A stretch of DNA of 49,276 bases, from contig JAQBNT010000155.1 of NCBI GenBank assembly GCA_028288445.1, positions 1-49,276 on the forward strand, in the 5' to 3' direction. The first letter of the stretch is position 1, and each line of letters opens with the position of its first letter. The DNA is from Hymenobacter sp. Lineage in GTDB: Bacteria > Bacteroidota > Bacteroidia > Cytophagales > Hymenobacteraceae. The notes under the pieces were generated by a model. The model saw only the letters and a list, made by a program, of their open reading frames with translations, did not search any database and was not told where the DNA came from. The position numbers and the translations under genes were made by a program. Shown here in pieces: positions 47,834 through 49,276 of the stretch.

Positions 47834-48032
47834 GGCTGCGTAACCCGCTTCCAATCAAATTCGTAAAACTCCCTACAATCGCCTTGAAAGAAGGCCGAAA
47901 ATATTGTCAGTAAAATTGCCGGCGTAAGAGCTTCTACCGAAATTGGTTAAACAACTCGGTAGTAAAATCAGACGTTCCATCGCAAATTTCTGCCAAGAAA
48001 AGCGGTTTGAAGGGTAGGGAGGTTGTAAAAAG

Positions 48033-48066
48033 AAAAGCCCCGCACGACATTTCGTGCGGGGCTTTT
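48033..48066. terminator. Bidirectional terminator at the end of lysS
   Basis: AAAAGCCCCGCACGA (48033-48047) pairs perfectly with TCGTGCGGGGCTTTT (48052-48066) around CATT. Confidence 0.92.
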
Positions 48067-48087
48067 CCGATTTTAGCCCATTAGGGC

Positions 48088-49276
48088 TTACTTCTCTTCG
48101 TGCTTCTCTTTCTGCACGTTTTCCGGCTTCATCTGCGGGAAAAACAGCACGTCCTGAATCGACGGCGAGTTGGTCATAATCATGCTCAGGCGGTCGATTC
48201 CGATGCCCAAGCCGGCCGTGGGTGGCATGCCGTACTCTAGGGCGCGCAGAAAGTCTTCGTCGAGCACCATGGCCTCGGTATCGCCGCGCTTGCCCAACTC
48301 CAGCTGGTCCTCGAAACGCTGGCGCTGGTCGATGGGGTCATTGAGCTCGGAGAAGGCGTTGCAGATTTCCTTGCCGTTGCACACGGCCTCGAAGCGCTCC
48401 ACCAGACCCGGGCGGTCGCGGTGCTTCTTGGCCAGCGGCGACATCTCCACCGGGTAATCGGTGATGAACGTGGGCTGAATGAGCTTGGGCTCGACGTGCT
48501 CACCGAAAATCTCGTCGATGAGCTTGGATTTGCCCATGCTGGGGTCCACGTGCACGTTCAATTCCTGGGCAGTGGCGCGCAGGGCGTCCTCGTCCATCTC
48601 GCCGATGGCCTTGCCGGTGTATTTCTCAATAGCCTCGAACATGGTGTAGCGCTGCCAGGGGCGCTGGAAGTTGATGACATTCGCGCCCACCTGCACTTCA
48701 GTTTTGCCGTGCAGGGCCATGGCCACGCGCTCCACCATTTCTTCCACCAGGTCCATCATCCTGGCGTAGTCCTTGTAGGCCACGTACAGCTCCATCTGGG
48801 TGAACTCCGGGTTGTGGAAGCGCGACATGCCATCGTTGCGGAAGTCCTTGCTGAACTCATACACGCCATCGAAACAGCCTACAATCAGGCGTTTGAGGTA
48901 CAATTCGTTGGCAATGCGCAGGTACAGCGTCATGTCCAGCGTATTGTGGTGCGTGGTGAAGGGCCGCGCCGCCGCACCGCCGTACAGCGGCTGTAGAATC
49001 GGAGTTTCTACTTCCAGGTAGCCTTTGTCGTTGAGGAAATTCCGCATCGACTGCACCAGCTGGGTGCGCTTGATGAAGGTGTCGCGCACCTGGGGGTTCA
49101 CGGCCAAATCAACGTAGCGCTGGCGGTAGCGCTGCTCCGGGTCGGTGAAAGCGTCGAAGGTCACGACCTCGCCGGTGGCCTCGTCCTTTTGGGTTTTCAC
49201 CACGGGCAGCGGGCGCAGCGCCTTGGCCAGCAATTTTAGCTCCGTGACGTGGATGGACGTTTCGCCCACCTGCGTC
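48088..49276 (-). CDS. lysS: Lysyl-tRNA synthetase, class II (5' end outside the window)
   Basis: This partial gene runs off the right edge, and about 396 C-terminal residues are present. The visible start ([24 protein letters not shown]) is the end of the N-terminal tRNA-binding OB domain. Class II motifs follow: [20 protein letters not shown] (motif 2) and [12 protein letters not shown] (motif 3), with the lysine-pocket region around [26 protein letters not shown]. It charges tRNA-Lys with lysine. The apparent start at 49269 is a GTG within the gene, not the true start. A bidirectional terminator follows its stop. Confidence 0.96.
   Translation of the reverse strand, partial: TQVGETSIHVTELKLLAKALRPLPVVKTQKDEATGEVVTFDAFTDPEQRYRQRYVDLAVNPQVRDTFIKRTQLVQSMRNFLNDKGYLEVETPILQPLYGGAAARPFTTHHNTLDMTLYLRIANELYLKRLIVGCFDGVYEFSKDFRNDGMSRFHNPEFTQMELYVAYKDYARMMDLVEEMVERVAMALHGKTEVQVGANVINFQRPWQRYTMFEAIEKYTGKAIGEMDEDALRATAQELNVHVDPSMGKSKLIDEIFGEHVEPKLIQPTFITDYPVEMSPLAKKHRDRPGLVERFEAVCNGKEICNAFSELNDPIDQRQRFEDQLELGKRGDTEAMVLDEDFLRALEYGMPPTAGLGIGIDRLSMIMTNSPSIQDVLFFPQMKPENVQKEKHEEK

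Overview
This 49-kb window is chromosomal DNA of a high-GC Bacteroidota bacterium. I infer a member of the Hymenobacteraceae, probably Hymenobacter or a close relative. Supporting signs are the bacillithiol enzyme BshA, the gene order rpoZ - coaC - coaB - DUF4835 - recN - fabI, a Bacteroidota-type omega subunit, many short secreted proteins ending their signal peptides in A-Q, the near absence of Shine-Dalgarno sites, and repeated -7 boxes of the form TAnnTTTG close to start codons. No rRNA, tRNA, CRISPR array, integrase or transposase gene was seen.

Layout: (1) 1-9.1 kb, mostly minus strand: a Phd-like small protein, a periplasmic penicillin-acylase-type Ntn hydrolase, an A-type Fe-S carrier, a membrane-anchored conserved protein (plus strand), BshA, an outer-membrane beta-barrel protein and a large GH3/beta-lactamase fusion. 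(2) 9.4-14.4 kb, plus strand: mutL, two different rhomboid proteases, and an M50 (site-2-protease type) metalloprotease fused to a Clp-N-like domain; this puts three intramembrane proteases in a row. (3) 14.4-19.2 kb: a STAS-like protein, an XRE/DUF4870 membrane protein, a retropepsin-like protease, malate dehydrogenase and TilS. (4) 19.3-27.5 kb, plus strand, the housekeeping core: an LptA/OstA-like protein, a BamD-like lipoprotein, omega subunit, CoaC and CoaB as separate genes, DUF4835, RecN and FabI. (5) 27.5-34.6 kb: a 21-bp minisatellite, two tandem pectinesterases, a D-2-hydroxyacid dehydrogenase, an SGNH hydrolase, an SDR and an ABC ATPase. (6) 34.6-39.2 kb, an accessory island with abrupt drops in GC: a long perfect AT-rich palindrome, a barstar-family protein, a Shedu (DUF4263) anti-phage nuclease, an ABC exporter and a small AT-rich membrane protein. 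(7) 39.2-49.3 kb: small secreted and stress-envelope proteins (Spy-like, a paralogous pair of Asp/Lys/Arg repeat proteins, a Kazal-type inhibitor lipoprotein, YtxH and YtxH-CsbD proteins), a dienelactone hydrolase with a cupin, a GNAT/FemAB-like protein and the 3'-part of lysS.

The strongest non-genic theme is inverted repeats between genes. At least four sequence families of long intergenic palindromes are present. In the coaC-to-fabI run the intergenic gaps are filled almost exactly from stop codon to start codon by hairpins built of 7-8-bp repeats, one of which separates coaC from coaB, two halves that are usually fused. The accessory candidate with most biological promise is the Shedu - barstar gene pair next to the 35-bp perfect palindrome. 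Functional names come from recognised motifs and gene order, not from database searches.
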